In this document: positions 24,640 through 33,672 of the stretch, in pieces
Layout: every line of letters starts with the position of its first letter
Numbering within the stretch: position 1 is the first letter of the stretch
Assembly: GCA_947585745.1 (NCBI GenBank)
Contig: CANPXF010000005.1
Span: 39,737 to 103,736 of the forward strand
Direction of reading: 5' to 3'
From: an uncultured Clostridia bacterium
GTDB lineage: Bacteria; Bacillota; Clostridia; Oscillospirales; Acutalibacteraceae
DNA length: 64,000 nucleotides
Notes under the pieces: generated by a model
Databases searched by the model: none
The model's input: the letters and a program-made list of their open reading frames with translations, nothing else
Told to the model about the DNA's origin: nothing
Program-made: the position numbers and the translations under genes

Positions 24640-26547
24640 ATGAAAAAGACAATCCGTTTAATTTCGACCATATTGATTATTGCCGTATTATGCTCGCTCT
24701 TTGTAATAAAATTGGGCATAGAGGCCTCGGCAGACAGCGGTGGTTATACAATAAAAAGCCTGGATTTTAAAGGTGTAGTTCACGAAAACAATTCGGTTTC
24801 GGTGACGGAAACGCTTGACGTTAACTTTTATGAACAGCGCCACGGAATTTATCGTGCAATTCCGCTGACTATGTATGTCGGCGGTAAGATTGCCGATTTA
24901 GACGACACGCTTTTATACCGCAACTATGTAACAGACGTGAATGTTGACGGCTATAATTTTGACGTGGAAGAAGAGGACGACTACTGCTATATAAAAATAG
25001 GAAGTGAAGATAAATACGTCGACGGCAATCAGAAATATGAAATCTCATATACCTATACGATGCCCGATGACAGGCTTGACACAACCGACTTTCTTTTTTA
25101 TTCCGTGTTAGGCGACAAGACAGGCACGGCAATTAATAATTTTAAATTTAACGTTAAGTTCGATAAAGCGCTTCCCGAAAAATCACTCGAAAATCTGAAA
25201 ATCTTCAGCGGTTCGGGCGGGACTGAGGAAAACAGTTTAGGCGTTGAATATAAAGTCAGCGAAAAAAGCATTTCGGGCGAGGTTAATAATATTCCGCCTT
25301 ACTGCGCCGTAACGCTTTTTACAAAGCTAAAGCAGGGATATTTTACAGGAACAAAAACTGTATCGCCGATTCCTATGATAATATCTATGACGCTTCTTTT
25401 GTTTGCGGTTTTAGTTACAATTGTTCTTGCCCTTAAAACCAAGCACTACGAGCCTGTACAAACGGTAGAATTTTATCCTCCCGACGGGATAAGCAGTGCG
25501 GAGGTCGGTACTATTATTGACGAAAAGGTTGATGATATTGACCTTATGTCACTCATACCGTGGTGGGCGCAAAAAGGCTATATAACAATTGAGGAGGCAG
25601 GAGAAAAGCGTAAAAAACATCTTATTCTCCATAAGAAAAACGAGCTTCCTCAGAATGCGCCCGATTACCAGAAAAATCTTTTCAGCGCCTTTTTTGCGGA
25701 GAGCGGCGATTGCGACCTAAGAGATTTAAAGCTAAGCTTTGCAAAACGCTTTACATCAGCGAAGGATTCTTTAAACGGACTGTACAGCGGAGAAAAAAGC
25801 CTTTCTGTCGGATACGGAAAAGCAATTTTAATGACAGCTTTAATATCAGTTTCACTCTTTTTATCCCTTGCCTTCAGCAGTGTGATTTCAACCTTTGAAA
25901 ACTTAATTTTAGCGGTATTTGCCACATTGCCTGTATTTCTTTTCGGTCTTATGACAACGTACGGTTTGCGTAAAGGGTTTAAAAAGATGAGCGGAAAAAT
26001 CTTATACGGTTTTATAAGTATTGTTCTGTTTGCAATTTCGATTGCGTTAACATATTCCTGCACCATAAACTGTGTTCTTCCTATGTATCTTCCATTCATT
26101 GCCTTAGGACTTGCAACAGCGGGTATTATTTTCTCTACAAGAATTATAGCGGATACAGAATACCGTGTTCAAATGCTTGGAAAACTCTTAGGACTTAAAA
26201 ACTTTATTGAAACAGCCGAGCTTGACAGGCTTAGAATGATGACAGAGGAAAATCCTTATTATTACTATGATATTCTCCCTTACGCTATGGTTTTCGGACT
26301 TGTGGATAAGTGGGCTAAAGCGTTTACCAATATCAAAGTAGATGTTCCTTACTGGTACACCCGTTACGACACTATGACCGTGTGGGAATTAATGTATCTC
26401 AACAGAATGTTGACAACGGAAATACACGAGCCTATCAGCCGTATTAACTCTCAGGCGGCGGCTAAGGCGATGGCATCCGCGTCAACAAGCTCAAGCGGCG
26501 GTTTCTCCGGCGGAGGCGGCGGAGGCGGCGGCTTCGGAAGCTGGTAA
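24640..26547 (+). CDS. DUF2207-domain membrane protein with Gly-rich tail
   Basis: A 635-residue protein. Residues ~7-27 look like a signal peptide. A large extracytoplasmic DUF2207 domain follows (DFKGVVHENNSVSVTETLDV). A membrane helix at ~245-265 leads into a cytoplasmic part with WWAQKGYITIEE, then two or more helices at ~390-490. It ends in a run of serines and glycines (GGFSGGGGGGGGFGSW), a usual end for this family. The role is unknown. It is paired with lemA and ends at a strong terminator. Confidence 0.88.
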   Translation: MKKTIRLISTILIIAVLCSLFVIKLGIEASADSGGYTIKSLDFKGVVHENNSVSVTETLDVNFYEQRHGIYRAIPLTMYVGGKIADLDDTLLYRNYVTDVNVDGYNFDVEEEDDYCYIKIGSEDKYVDGNQKYEISYTYTMPDDRLDTTDFLFYSVLGDKTGTAINNFKFNVKFDKALPEKSLENLKIFSGSGGTEENSLGVEYKVSEKSISGEVNNIPPYCAVTLFTKLKQGYFTGTKTVSPIPMIISMTLLLFAVLVTIVLALKTKHYEPVQTVEFYPPDGISSAEVGTIIDEKVDDIDLMSLIPWWAQKGYITIEEAGEKRKKHLILHKKNELPQNAPDYQKNLFSAFFAESGDCDLRDLKLSFAKRFTSAKDSLNGLYSGEKSLSVGYGKAILMTALISVSLFLSLAFSSVISTFENLILAVFATLPVFLFGLMTTYGLRKGFKKMSGKILYGFISIVLFAISIALTYSCTINCVLPMYLPFIALGLATAGIIFSTRIIADTEYRVQMLGKLLGLKNFIETAELDRLRMMTEENPYYYYDILPYAMVFGLVDKWAKAFTNIKVDVPYWYTRYDTMTVWELMYLNRMLTTEIHEPISRINSQAAAKAMASASTSSSGGFSGGGGGGGGFGSW

Positions 26548-26562
26548 AATTATAATAAAATT

Positions 26563-26595
26563 AAAAAACAGGCATCATTACGATGCCTGTTTTTT
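26563..26595. terminator. bidirectional terminator between DUF2207 and the lipocalin-like gene
   Basis: A 14-bp perfect stem (26563-26576 with 26582-26595) around ATTAC, with an A-run on the left and T-run on the right, between converging genes. Confidence 0.87.
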
Positions 26596-26614
26596 AAGAA
26601 ATTATATAAAGCTT

Positions 26615-27493
26615 TTATTCTTTTACTCTCTCAAATTCATATCCCGAGAATGTTATTTTGTTACTGTCATTACCTGTAACATAGTTACAATCCATTGTTT
26701 TTTCGCTTTGGTCAACATATGAAATAACAATGTTGTTTTTCTTTGTGTCAATCGTATATGTTCCTTTGACTATAAGCTGACCCATTTGGTCAAGCTCGCA
26801 GGTGCCGTCTTCGTTAAATGTATAAGTAAGGTTGTCTTTCGCGTCTTTCCATTTGCCTGTAATTTTTTTATTCGGTTTAAATTTTTTGTCGACCTTAATT
26901 TCAGGCACAACCTTGTTGGCGCTATTAAATTTTACTGAATTTCCGTTGCTTGTTAACGTGAGAGTTCTGCCCGTAATGGCGTTACCCTCGACATCTACGT
27001 CAAATGTTCCCACAACTATGTAAGATATTGTAATGCTGACTTTGTTGCTCTGCTGGTCGGTTGTTGAGGAATCATCGTTTGCGTAGCTCCAAGTACCTCT
27101 TAATTCAAGAGAACCTAACGAGATTGACGCGGTGCCGTCATTGTTAAATGTAAAATATCTTATATCATTATTGTTTTGAGTTGCCGCCTCATCGCCTGTC
27201 GCGGTCGGCGCTTCAACCCAAGTTCCCACAATGCTGTTGTTAAAGAAGAAGAAATAAGCCGCTCCCGCGAGAATAGCAACAATAAAGATACACGCCGCAA
27301 TAATAATCGGTGTTTGAATTTTTTTATTCTTTTTTTCATTAACAGTTTTGTCAGCTTGATTTTCAGATTCTAAAGCTTTATTTAAGGTTTCGCCGTCAAC
27401 ATAATTTTCATCGGCTTGTTCAATATTATCCTTAATTTCTTCATCAGTTTCAGCCTCAACGGATGGCTGTTCAACCTTTTCAAAATCTTCCAT
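26615..27493 (-). CDS. membrane-anchored protein with two lipocalin-like (DUF5640-type) repeats
   Basis: A 292-residue protein. Residues 1-60 are an acidic cytoplasmic region, 61-84 a single membrane helix, and the rest lies outside the cell. The outer part has two similar beta-rich units: SIVGTWVEA with YFTFNNDGTASI (~88-140), and KKITGKWKD with YTFNEDGTCELD (~208-250). The GxW and FNxDGT pattern is that of DUF5640/lipocalin-like domains found in clostridial surface proteins. The ligand is unknown. It has its own promoter and an AGGAGG site. The family name is by pattern, not by search. Confidence 0.65.
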   Translation of the reverse strand: MEDFEKVEQPSVEAETDEEIKDNIEQADENYVDGETLNKALESENQADKTVNEKKNKKIQTPIIIAACIFIVAILAGAAYFFFFNNSIVGTWVEAPTATGDEAATQNNNDIRYFTFNNDGTASISLGSLELRGTWSYANDDSSTTDQQSNKVSITISYIVVGTFDVDVEGNAITGRTLTLTSNGNSVKFNSANKVVPEIKVDKKFKPNKKITGKWKDAKDNLTYTFNEDGTCELDQMGQLIVKGTYTIDTKKNNIVISYVDQSEKTMDCNYVTGNDSNKITFSGYEFERVKE

Positions 27494-27520
27494 TGTGATA
27501 CCTCCTTAAATATCTCATTA

Positions 27521-27549
27521 ATGATACTATATTTTATAGTAAAAATCAA
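27521..27549 (-). promoter_or_regulatory. sigma-A-type promoter for the lipocalin-like protein gene
   Basis: On the minus strand TTGATT (27549-27544) and TATCAT (27526-27521) are 17 bases apart, 28 bases before the ATG at 27493. Confidence 0.6.
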
Positions 27550-27607
27550 GATTTTTGTTAAATTTGTAAAAATAAGAATAAAATTACAATTTAATTCAAT
27601 AAAATAA

Positions 27608-27636
27608 TTGAAAAGAAATTGCTTTTGTGATATAGT
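27608..27636 (+). promoter_or_regulatory. sigma-A-type promoter for the phosphoglucomutase gene
   Basis: TTGAAA (27608-27613) and TATAGT (27631-27636) are 17 bases apart, about 60 bases before the ATG at 27695. Confidence 0.72.
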
Positions 27637-27694
27637 AAACTTGTTGTTTTATGTGGTATTATTACGTTGACATAATATGTCAGGAGGTAATTTT

Positions 27695-29413
27695 ATGGAT
27701 TTTATGGAGAGATATAAGCTTTGGCTTGATAAGGCGGTAGAGGATAAGGATTTAATTGAAGAATTGAAAAGCATCGAAAATAACGAGAAGGAAATTTACG
27801 AGCGTTTCTACAGAAGTCTTGAGTTCGGAACCGCGGGACTTCGAGGTGTTTTAGGAGCAGGCACAAACAGAATGAATATTTACGTAGTGCGTCAGGCTAC
27901 TCAAGGCTTGGCAAACTACGTTATTAAGAAATATAAAAAAGGCGCGGTTGCGATTTCACACGACAGCCGTATTAACGCTGATTTATTTATGAATGAGGCG
28001 GCTAAGGTGTTGGCCGCGAACGGAATTAAGGTTTATATTACAAGAGAATTACAGCCGACGCCCGTGCTTTCATATCTTGTAAGGTATTTTAAATGTCAGG
28101 CGGGTATTATGATTACCGCAAGCCACAATCCCGCAAAGTACAACGGATATAAAGCCTATGGCGAGGACGGATGTCAGATGACAGACGTTGCGGCAGGCGC
28201 TGTATATGACGAAATATGCAAGCTTGATATGTTCAGCGATGTTAAAACTATGGATTTGAACGAGGCTGTTGAAAACGGACTTGTCGAGTATGTGGATGAC
28301 GATGTTTATACAAGCTATATTGAACAGGTTAAGAAACAGCAGGTTAACCCCGGAGTTTGCAGGGGCGCCGATTTAAAAGTTGTATATACTCCGCTTAACG
28401 GATGCGGTAATAAGCTTGTACGCCGTATTCTTAAAGAAATAGGAGTTGAAGATGTTTCAATAGTCAAGGAGCAGGAGCTTCCCGACGGTAATTTTACAAC
28501 CTGTCCTTACCCGAATCCCGAGAATAAAGAGGCATTGATGAAAGGATTGGAGCTTTGTGAAAAACTTCAGCCCGACCTCCTTTTAGCGACAGACCCTGAC
28601 GCTGACCGTGTTGGTATTGCCGTTAAGGATTATGACGGAAGCTACCGCCTTATAACAGGTAATGAGAACGGCATTATGCTGACCGAATATATACTTTCCG
28701 CCCGAAAGGCCAACGGAACATTACCTGAAAAACCTGTCGTAGTTAAGACGATTGTTTCAACTAAACTCGTTGAAAAGCTTTGTGAAAAGTATAACGTAGA
28801 GCTTAAAAACGTACTTACAGGCTTTAAATATATAGGAGAAGTTATCCTCGGACTTGAAAAGAAAGGCGAGGAGGATAACTATTTATTTGGTTTTGAGGAA
28901 AGCTACGGATACCTTGCAGGCTCTTATGTGAGAGATAAAGACGCCGTTGTCGCTTCTATGCTCATATGCGAGATGGCGGCTACGTTTAAGAAACAGGGGA
29001 AAACTCTCGCTGAAGTAATCGACGGACTTTACGAGGAGTACGGCTACTACAAAAATACAACCCTCTCGTTTGAGTTTGAAGGCTCCGAGGGAATGCACAG
29101 AATGTCTGAAATTATGAGTAAAATACGCGAAAATGTTCCCTCTGAAATCGCAGGATATAACGTGGTTAAAACCGCTGACTATTGTCAGAGCATCGAAAAG
29201 GATATTGTAACAGGCAAGGAAAAGACGATTGACCTGCCTAAGTCAAACGTGCTTCAATATAACCTTGAGGACGAAAATATGGTTATAGTCCGCCCAAGCG
29301 GTACAGAGCCGAAGATTAAAATTTATCTCACCGCGGTAGGCAAGGATAAAGACGACGCGGAGAAAATTACTTCAAGGCTTGAAAAGTCAATAAAATCAAT
29401 CTTAGGTGTATAA
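27695..29413 (+). CDS. pgcA: phospho-sugar mutase (alpha-phosphoglucomutase type)
   Basis: Interconverts glucose 1-phosphate and glucose 6-phosphate, linking glycolysis with UDP-glucose made by GalU elsewhere in the window. 572 residues. The active-site serine loop is ITASHNPAKYNGYK, the metal loop DPDADRVGIAV, the sugar loop FGFEESYGYL and the phosphate loop RPSGTEPKIKIY, all in order. The frame is open from an ATG at 27677, but that would put the AGGAGG inside the gene; the ATG at 27695 follows it by 7 bases. Family members may also use phosphomannose. Confidence 0.93.
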   Translation: MDFMERYKLWLDKAVEDKDLIEELKSIENNEKEIYERFYRSLEFGTAGLRGVLGAGTNRMNIYVVRQATQGLANYVIKKYKKGAVAISHDSRINADLFMNEAAKVLAANGIKVYITRELQPTPVLSYLVRYFKCQAGIMITASHNPAKYNGYKAYGEDGCQMTDVAAGAVYDEICKLDMFSDVKTMDLNEAVENGLVEYVDDDVYTSYIEQVKKQQVNPGVCRGADLKVVYTPLNGCGNKLVRRILKEIGVEDVSIVKEQELPDGNFTTCPYPNPENKEALMKGLELCEKLQPDLLLATDPDADRVGIAVKDYDGSYRLITGNENGIMLTEYILSARKANGTLPEKPVVVKTIVSTKLVEKLCEKYNVELKNVLTGFKYIGEVILGLEKKGEEDNYLFGFEESYGYLAGSYVRDKDAVVASMLICEMAATFKKQGKTLAEVIDGLYEEYGYYKNTTLSFEFEGSEGMHRMSEIMSKIRENVPSEIAGYNVVKTADYCQSIEKDIVTGKEKTIDLPKSNVLQYNLEDENMVIVRPSGTEPKIKIYLTAVGKDKDDAEKITSRLEKSIKSILGV

Positions 29414-29430
29414 ATATTTTAATGCTTAAT

Positions 29431-29470
29431 AAAAACGGAAAGATAAGTAAAATTTATCTTTCCGTTTTTT
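29431..29470. terminator. terminator after the phosphoglucomutase gene
   Basis: A 16-bp stem (29431-29446 with 29454-29469) around a 7-base loop, T-run on the right and A-run on the left. It also serves the converging dockerin gene ending at 29497. Confidence 0.85.
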
Positions 29471-29496
29471 GTTTAAGATATTAAAAAAGCAATAAA

Positions 29497-30795
29497 TTAA
29501 ATTTTTTGAGCGCATAAAACCAAATCTGCGTTACTGATTTTTCCGTCATTGTTTAAATCGCCCGCGAGCCTGAAAGCGCCTTGTAGTTCAGCCGTATTTA
29601 ACAAATGATAAAATAACGCGTTCGTATCACGGGAATTTACGTTTCCCTCGCCCGTGACGTCGCCCCTGACTATAAATATATATTTTAAGACGGTTTTACC
29701 CTTACTGAATTTAACCTGCATATTTGTCCTGATTTTACCGCTTTTTCTATCGCCGAAGCTTATTTCGTATCCGTCATAATTGATTTTATTTTTAAATACC
29801 GCTATTGTTGTTCCGCTGTCTGCATAAATATATTTTTTATTATGTTTAAATGCTCCGATATTTAAAGAACCCGATGAAGCATTATTACTGTCTGATTTAT
29901 AATCGGGAAAAGCTTTCGACTGAGAAACAGCTTCACTTCTATATCCGTCAGGAAGTTGATTTATGACCGCGATCTTATTTTTAAATGTGCTTATTGCATA
30001 AATTACATCATCATAATTATATTTACCGACGTAAGCTCCGCTGTTTTTATTATAAGCGTAAAGAGTATTTCCCGAAAAGCTGACAAGATAATTTTTTGTT
30101 TCGGCAACATTAAAAAATCCGTATTTTCCTATATTCAAAATTTTAGAAAAACCGTTTGAAACCTTATATACATTACCGCCGTAGTCGCCTATATAATTTT
30201 CGGAAATTTTATAAATAAGGGTTTCGTCATTATCGTTTGTGAGTGTTGTCTGCGACGATGAAGTGAGCTTGTAAAAACCTTTGTTGTTCGACGCGAGGGT
30301 ATACCCCTTAAACGGAATAATATAATAGAATGTTGGTGAATGTTTAAAAATTTGTCTGCCGGATTTGTTGTAGACCTGGACTTTGTCTTTCGAGTTTAAG
30401 ACATAGATATTTTCGCTTTTGTCTACAGACAGCATAGCGGAACTGTTAACATCAATATTATATAATATTATTTCCTCGTATGAAGACGCGCTTTTAATAA
30501 TATAAAGGGAACAGGTGTTTTTAATTTTTGGATTTTCAACCAAAACATACGCCTTTTTATTGTAAATGCAACAGGTCCTTAACTGATTGTTAAAACTAAA
30601 GCTGTATTCGGTTTTTACAGGAATCAGTTGTGACACCTTTAACTTGCTTTCGCCGTATTGCGCCATATAAACTCCGTTGTCATCGCAGTATATTTTCTTT
30701 GTAGCGTATCCTGACGAAGAAGCCGGATACATAGAGAATAAAACCAATAAAGCAGTTATTACAAATGCAGTAATAATACTGATTTTCGTTTTCAT
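29497..30795 (-). CDS. secreted dockerin-containing protein
   Basis: A 432-residue secreted protein. Residues 1-~30 are a signal peptide (KISIITAFVITALLVLFSMY). The middle ~340 residues contain repeated short beta-strand units (YVLVENPKIKN, IYVLNSKDKVQVYNKSG, YIGDYGGNVYKVSNG) resembling a beta-propeller. The last ~55 residues are a type I dockerin with two calcium-binding loops: GDVTGEGNVNSRD and GDLNNDGKISNAD. Dockerins attach proteins to cohesins of a cellulosome scaffold. No catalytic domain is recognised, so it may be structural or a sensor rather than an enzyme. Confidence 0.85.
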   Translation of the reverse strand: MKTKISIITAFVITALLVLFSMYPASSSGYATKKIYCDDNGVYMAQYGESKLKVSQLIPVKTEYSFSFNNQLRTCCIYNKKAYVLVENPKIKNTCSLYIIKSASSYEEIILYNIDVNSSAMLSVDKSENIYVLNSKDKVQVYNKSGRQIFKHSPTFYYIIPFKGYTLASNNKGFYKLTSSSQTTLTNDNDETLIYKISENYIGDYGGNVYKVSNGFSKILNIGKYGFFNVAETKNYLVSFSGNTLYAYNKNSGAYVGKYNYDDVIYAISTFKNKIAVINQLPDGYRSEAVSQSKAFPDYKSDSNNASSGSLNIGAFKHNKKYIYADSGTTIAVFKNKINYDGYEISFGDRKSGKIRTNMQVKFSKGKTVLKYIFIVRGDVTGEGNVNSRDTNALFYHLLNTAELQGAFRLAGDLNNDGKISNADLVLCAQKI

Positions 30796-30810
30796 ATCTA
30801 AACCCTTAAA

Positions 30811-30840
30811 ACAAAAGGCTGTATCAAATCGATACAGCCA
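30811..30840 (-). terminator. yebC terminator
   Basis: GGCTGTATC (30817-30825) pairs with GATACAGCC (30831-30839) around 5 bases; on the minus strand it runs into TTTTGTTTT. It separates yebC from the dockerin gene start at 30795. Confidence 0.78.
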
Positions 30841-30848
30841 AAAGTTTA

Positions 30849-31583
30849 TTAATCCATTTCCCAGTTATGCCATACGTTCTGAATATCATCGTTATCCTCG
30901 AACATATCAAGCATTTTTTGCATAGCGGTTTTTTGCTCCTCGTTGTCGAGCTTTGTGTAATTGTTTGGCACCATTTCGACTTCCGCGGAGACAAAGCTGT
31001 AGCCGAGCTTTGTCAGCTCATCTCTGACGGCTCCGAAATCGGAAGGCTCCGTGTAAATTGTAAATATATCTTCGTCAGCCTCAAAGTCGGACGCGCCAGA
31101 TTCCAAAGCGTCCTCCATAACCTTATCTTCGTCAGCGTCAAGCTCTTCGCGCTCAATAACAAGCACACCCTTTTTTTCAAACATAAAGGTTACGCAGCCC
31201 TGAGTTCCCATATTTCCGCCGAATTTATCAAAGTAATGCCTTACTTCTCCTGCCGTTCTGTTACGGTTATCGGTCAAGGCCTCAACAATTACAGCAATAC
31301 CGTTTGGACCGTAGCCCTCGTATGTAACTGATTCGTAGTTTGCGGAATCGCTGTCGCCCGCCGCCTTTTTTATAATACGGTCTATATTATCGTTAGGAAC
31401 GTTGCTCGCCTTAGCTTTTGCGATAACGTCACGCAGTTTTGAGTTAACGGAGGGGTCCGCGCTTCCGCCTTCTTTAACGGCAACAATAAGCTCGCGTCCG
31501 ATTTTAGTGAATATTTTAGCTCTCGCCGCGTCATTTTTACCTTTTTTCTGTTTAATTGTACTCCATTTATTATGTCCTGACAT
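30849..31583 (-). CDS. yebC: YebC/PmpR-family protein
   Basis: A 244-residue YebC-family protein with the unmistakable start MSGHNKWSTIKQKKGKNDAA and the segments SNVPNDNIDRIIKKA, YEGYGPNGIAVIVEALTDN and FDKFGGNMGTQGCV. Members were described as DNA-binding regulators; more recent work assigns a role in relieving ribosome stalling at difficult sequences such as proline runs. It has its own promoter and terminator. Confidence 0.96.
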   Translation of the reverse strand: MSGHNKWSTIKQKKGKNDAARAKIFTKIGRELIVAVKEGGSADPSVNSKLRDVIAKAKASNVPNDNIDRIIKKAAGDSDSANYESVTYEGYGPNGIAVIVEALTDNRNRTAGEVRHYFDKFGGNMGTQGCVTFMFEKKGVLVIEREELDADEDKVMEDALESGASDFEADEDIFTIYTEPSDFGAVRDELTKLGYSFVSAEVEMVPNNYTKLDNEEQKTAMQKMLDMFEDNDDIQNVWHNWEMD

Positions 31584-31615
31584 AAAATCATTCCTTTTAC
31601 CTTTAATCTTTTAAT

Positions 31616-31644
31616 ATTATATACGATTAGCTTAATAAAATCAA
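31616..31644 (-). promoter_or_regulatory. sigma-A-type promoter for yebC
   Basis: On the minus strand TTGATT (31644-31639) and TATAAT (31621-31616) are 17 bases apart, 33 bases before the ATG at 31583. Confidence 0.68.
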
Positions 31645-31666
31645 GTTTTATATTATTCGGACAAAA

Positions 31667-31687
31667 GGTTACAAAATGGTTACAAAA
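31667..31687. repeat. two direct copies of GGTTACAAAA, 11 bases apart
   Basis: GGTTACAAAA occurs at 31667-31676 and again at 31678-31687, one helical turn apart, ending 3 bases before the -35 box of the yicC promoter. A possible binding site for a regulator. Confidence 0.5.
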
Positions 31688-31690
31688 CTA

Positions 31691-31719
31691 TTGTGTTTAT
31701 ATTTTTTTAGTGCTAAAAT
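31691..31719 (+). promoter_or_regulatory. sigma-A-type promoter for the yicC-to-thiN gene run
   Basis: TTGTGT (31691-31696) and TAAAAT (31714-31719) are 17 bases apart, 36 bases before the ATG at 31755. Confidence 0.65.
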
Positions 31720-31754
31720 AGCCTTAAATAAAAATTCGGGAAAGGAAGGATATA

Positions 31755-32633
31755 ATGATAAAATCAATGACCGGTTTCGGACGATTTGAAGGCCAGGTTA
31801 ACGGACGGAATATCAGTCTTGAAATAAAAAGCGTAAATCACCGTTATTTTGAATTTTCCTGCCGAACAACGAGAGGATACAGCTTTCTTGAAGAAAAACT
31901 GAAGTCTTATATAAGCTCAAAAATATCCCGCGGTAAGGTTGATATGTTTGTTTCTATAACCGAACCCGAAGATACGCCCACCGAGGTTCTGGTAAATCAT
32001 AACCTTGCCGAGGGATATCTCAACGCGTTAAAGGAGCTGGAAGAAAAGTACGGGATTGTTAATAACGCTACTACCGTTGACGTTGGACGTTATCCCGATG
32101 TTTTAACTGTGCACAAGGCCCCCGAAAATGAGGAAACGGTATGGTCTGATGTTAAGACTGCAGTGGATAAAGCTTTAGAAGATTTTACCGCTATGCGTGA
32201 GGCAGAGGGCGAGAGGCTTAAAGCCGACGTTTTAGGACGCGCCGAAACGATTATTGAAATTGTAAGCGAAATTGAAAAGCGTTCACCCGAAACCGTAAGC
32301 GAGTATCAGTCGCGTCTAAAAGAAAAAATAGAGGAGCTTTTGCAGTCGCAGGAATACGATGAACAGAGGGTAATAACAGAGGTCGCTGTTTTTGCCGATA
32401 AGGTGGCTGTGGATGAGGAAACCGTGCGTTTAAGAAGTCACTTTGACCAGCTTAATATTTATCTTAATGAGGATAAACCCGTCGGAAGAAGTATTGATTT
32501 CTTAATTCAGGAAATGAATCGGGAAGCAAACACAATAGGCTCAAAGGTTAAGGACGCAACTATCGCGCAAATGGTAGTGAAAATAAAAAATGAAATAGAA
32601 AAAATAAGAGAGCAAATCCAGAATATCGAGTAG
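31755..32633 (+). CDS. yicC: YicC/YloC-family endoribonuclease
   Basis: A 292-residue protein with the family start MIKSMTGFGRFEGQ and NISLEIKSVNHRYFEFSCR. The C-terminal part includes the DUF1732-type end FLIQEMNREANTIGSKVKD. YicC-type proteins are RNases that act on small RNAs and other transcripts. It is the first gene of a plus-strand run of housekeeping genes in the order seen in Bacillus (yloC-remA-gmk-rpoZ). Confidence 0.93.
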   Translation: MIKSMTGFGRFEGQVNGRNISLEIKSVNHRYFEFSCRTTRGYSFLEEKLKSYISSKISRGKVDMFVSITEPEDTPTEVLVNHNLAEGYLNALKELEEKYGIVNNATTVDVGRYPDVLTVHKAPENEETVWSDVKTAVDKALEDFTAMREAEGERLKADVLGRAETIIEIVSEIEKRSPETVSEYQSRLKEKIEELLQSQEYDEQRVITEVAVFADKVAVDEETVRLRSHFDQLNIYLNEDKPVGRSIDFLIQEMNREANTIGSKVKDATIAQMVVKIKNEIEKIREQIQNIE

Positions 32634-32642
32634 GGTGATAGT

Positions 32643-32879
32643 ATGAAGTTTATAAATATTGGTTACGGAAATATGGTTTCTTCCTCTAAAATTGTCGCTG
32701 TCGTATCTCCCGATTCGGCTCCCGTAAAGAGGATTGTTCAGGAGGCTAAAGCTAAGGGCTTGGCTGTTGACGCAACCTGCGGAAGAAAGTGCAAGGCGGT
32801 TATTGTAACTGACAGCGACCACATTGTCCTTTCGGCGCTGTCGCCCGAAACTATCGAAAACCGAAGCGAGGAGGAGTAA
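32643..32879 (+). CDS. remA: RemA-like regulator (DUF370)
   Basis: A 78-residue protein, [20 protein letters not shown] with [10 protein letters not shown] and a Cys pair in [13 protein letters not shown]. RemA in Bacillus subtilis is a DNA-binding activator of biofilm matrix genes that forms ring-shaped oligomers. Here the target is unknown. It lies 9 bases after yicC and its end contains the GAGGAGG ribosome site for gmk, 1 base downstream. Confidence 0.93.
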   Translation: MKFINIGYGNMVSSSKIVAVVSPDSAPVKRIVQEAKAKGLAVDATCGRKCKAVIVTDSDHIVLSALSPETIENRSEEE

Positions 32880-32880
32880 T

Positions 32881-33444
32881 ATGAGAGAAGGCAGGCTTGT
32901 TGTCTATACAGGCTGTTCGGGAGTCGGCAAGGGTACTATAATGAAAAAGCTTTTGGAAAAGGACGAGCGAATAAAGCTTTCCGTATCCTGTACCACAAGA
33001 GCGCCGCGTCCGGGCGAAATAGACGGAGTTCACTATTATTTTATAACTAAAGACGATTTTAACAAAATCGTTGAACAGAACGGATTTCTTGAATATGCCT
33101 CGTTTTGCGATAATTTATACGGAACTCTGGAAAAAGCGGTTGATGAAATGCTTGAAAAGGGCTTTTATGTGTTCCTTGAAATTGAAGTATTAGGCGGAAT
33201 GCAGGTTATGAAAAAACGTTCCGACTGCGTAAGCATTTTTATAACGCCTCCTTCGATTGAGGAGCTTGAGCGCCGTTTAAGAGGCAGAGGTACAGAGGAC
33301 GAGGAAACTATAAAAAAGCGTATGTACAGAGCGCTGGAGGAATTGGAATATGAAAAATATTATAAGTATTCCGTTCTTAACGACGATGTTGACTGCGCCG
33401 TAGAGGAAATACTTGAAATTCTTAAAAAGGAATCATTAAATTAA
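32881..33444 (+). CDS. gmk: guanylate kinase
   Basis: Phosphorylates GMP to GDP. 187 residues. The P-loop GCSGVGKGT is at 11-19, followed by the GMP-binding SCTTRAPRPGEIDGVHYYF and FLEYASFCDNLYGT. The frame is open further upstream (to 32824), but the ATG at 32881 follows GAGGAGG and gives the normal start. Coupled to remA and rpoZ, as in other Firmicutes. Confidence 0.96.
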   Translation: MREGRLVVYTGCSGVGKGTIMKKLLEKDERIKLSVSCTTRAPRPGEIDGVHYYFITKDDFNKIVEQNGFLEYASFCDNLYGTLEKAVDEMLEKGFYVFLEIEVLGGMQVMKKRSDCVSIFITPPSIEELERRLRGRGTEDEETIKKRMYRALEELEYEKYYKYSVLNDDVDCAVEEILEILKKESLN

Positions 33445-33468
33445 CACACTTATAAAGGAGAAATTAAT

Positions 33469-33672
33469 ATGAAAAAAGTAAATGTTGATGAATTGTTTGA
33501 GGGAAAGGCAAGCCGTTACGCGCTTGTTATAGGAGTTGCAAAGAGAGCGCGTCAGATTACTCAAGATTTTGAGGACCAGGAAGTTGTAACTGACGATAAG
33601 GCAGTTATGCTCGCAATTGACGAGATTAAAAACCATAAAATAAATATTATGCAGCCTGAAAATGAAGACTGA
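33469..33672 (+). CDS. rpoZ: DNA-directed RNA polymerase omega subunit
   Basis: A 67-residue omega subunit that helps assemble the beta' subunit. The core SRYALVIGVAKRARQI and the KAVMLAIDEIKNHKI end fit the family. AAAGGAG lies before the ATG. Its end overlaps the start of priA by 11 bases, so the two are translationally linked. Confidence 0.93.
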   Translation: MKKVNVDELFEGKASRYALVIGVAKRARQITQDFEDQEVVTDDKAVMLAIDEIKNHKINIMQPENED

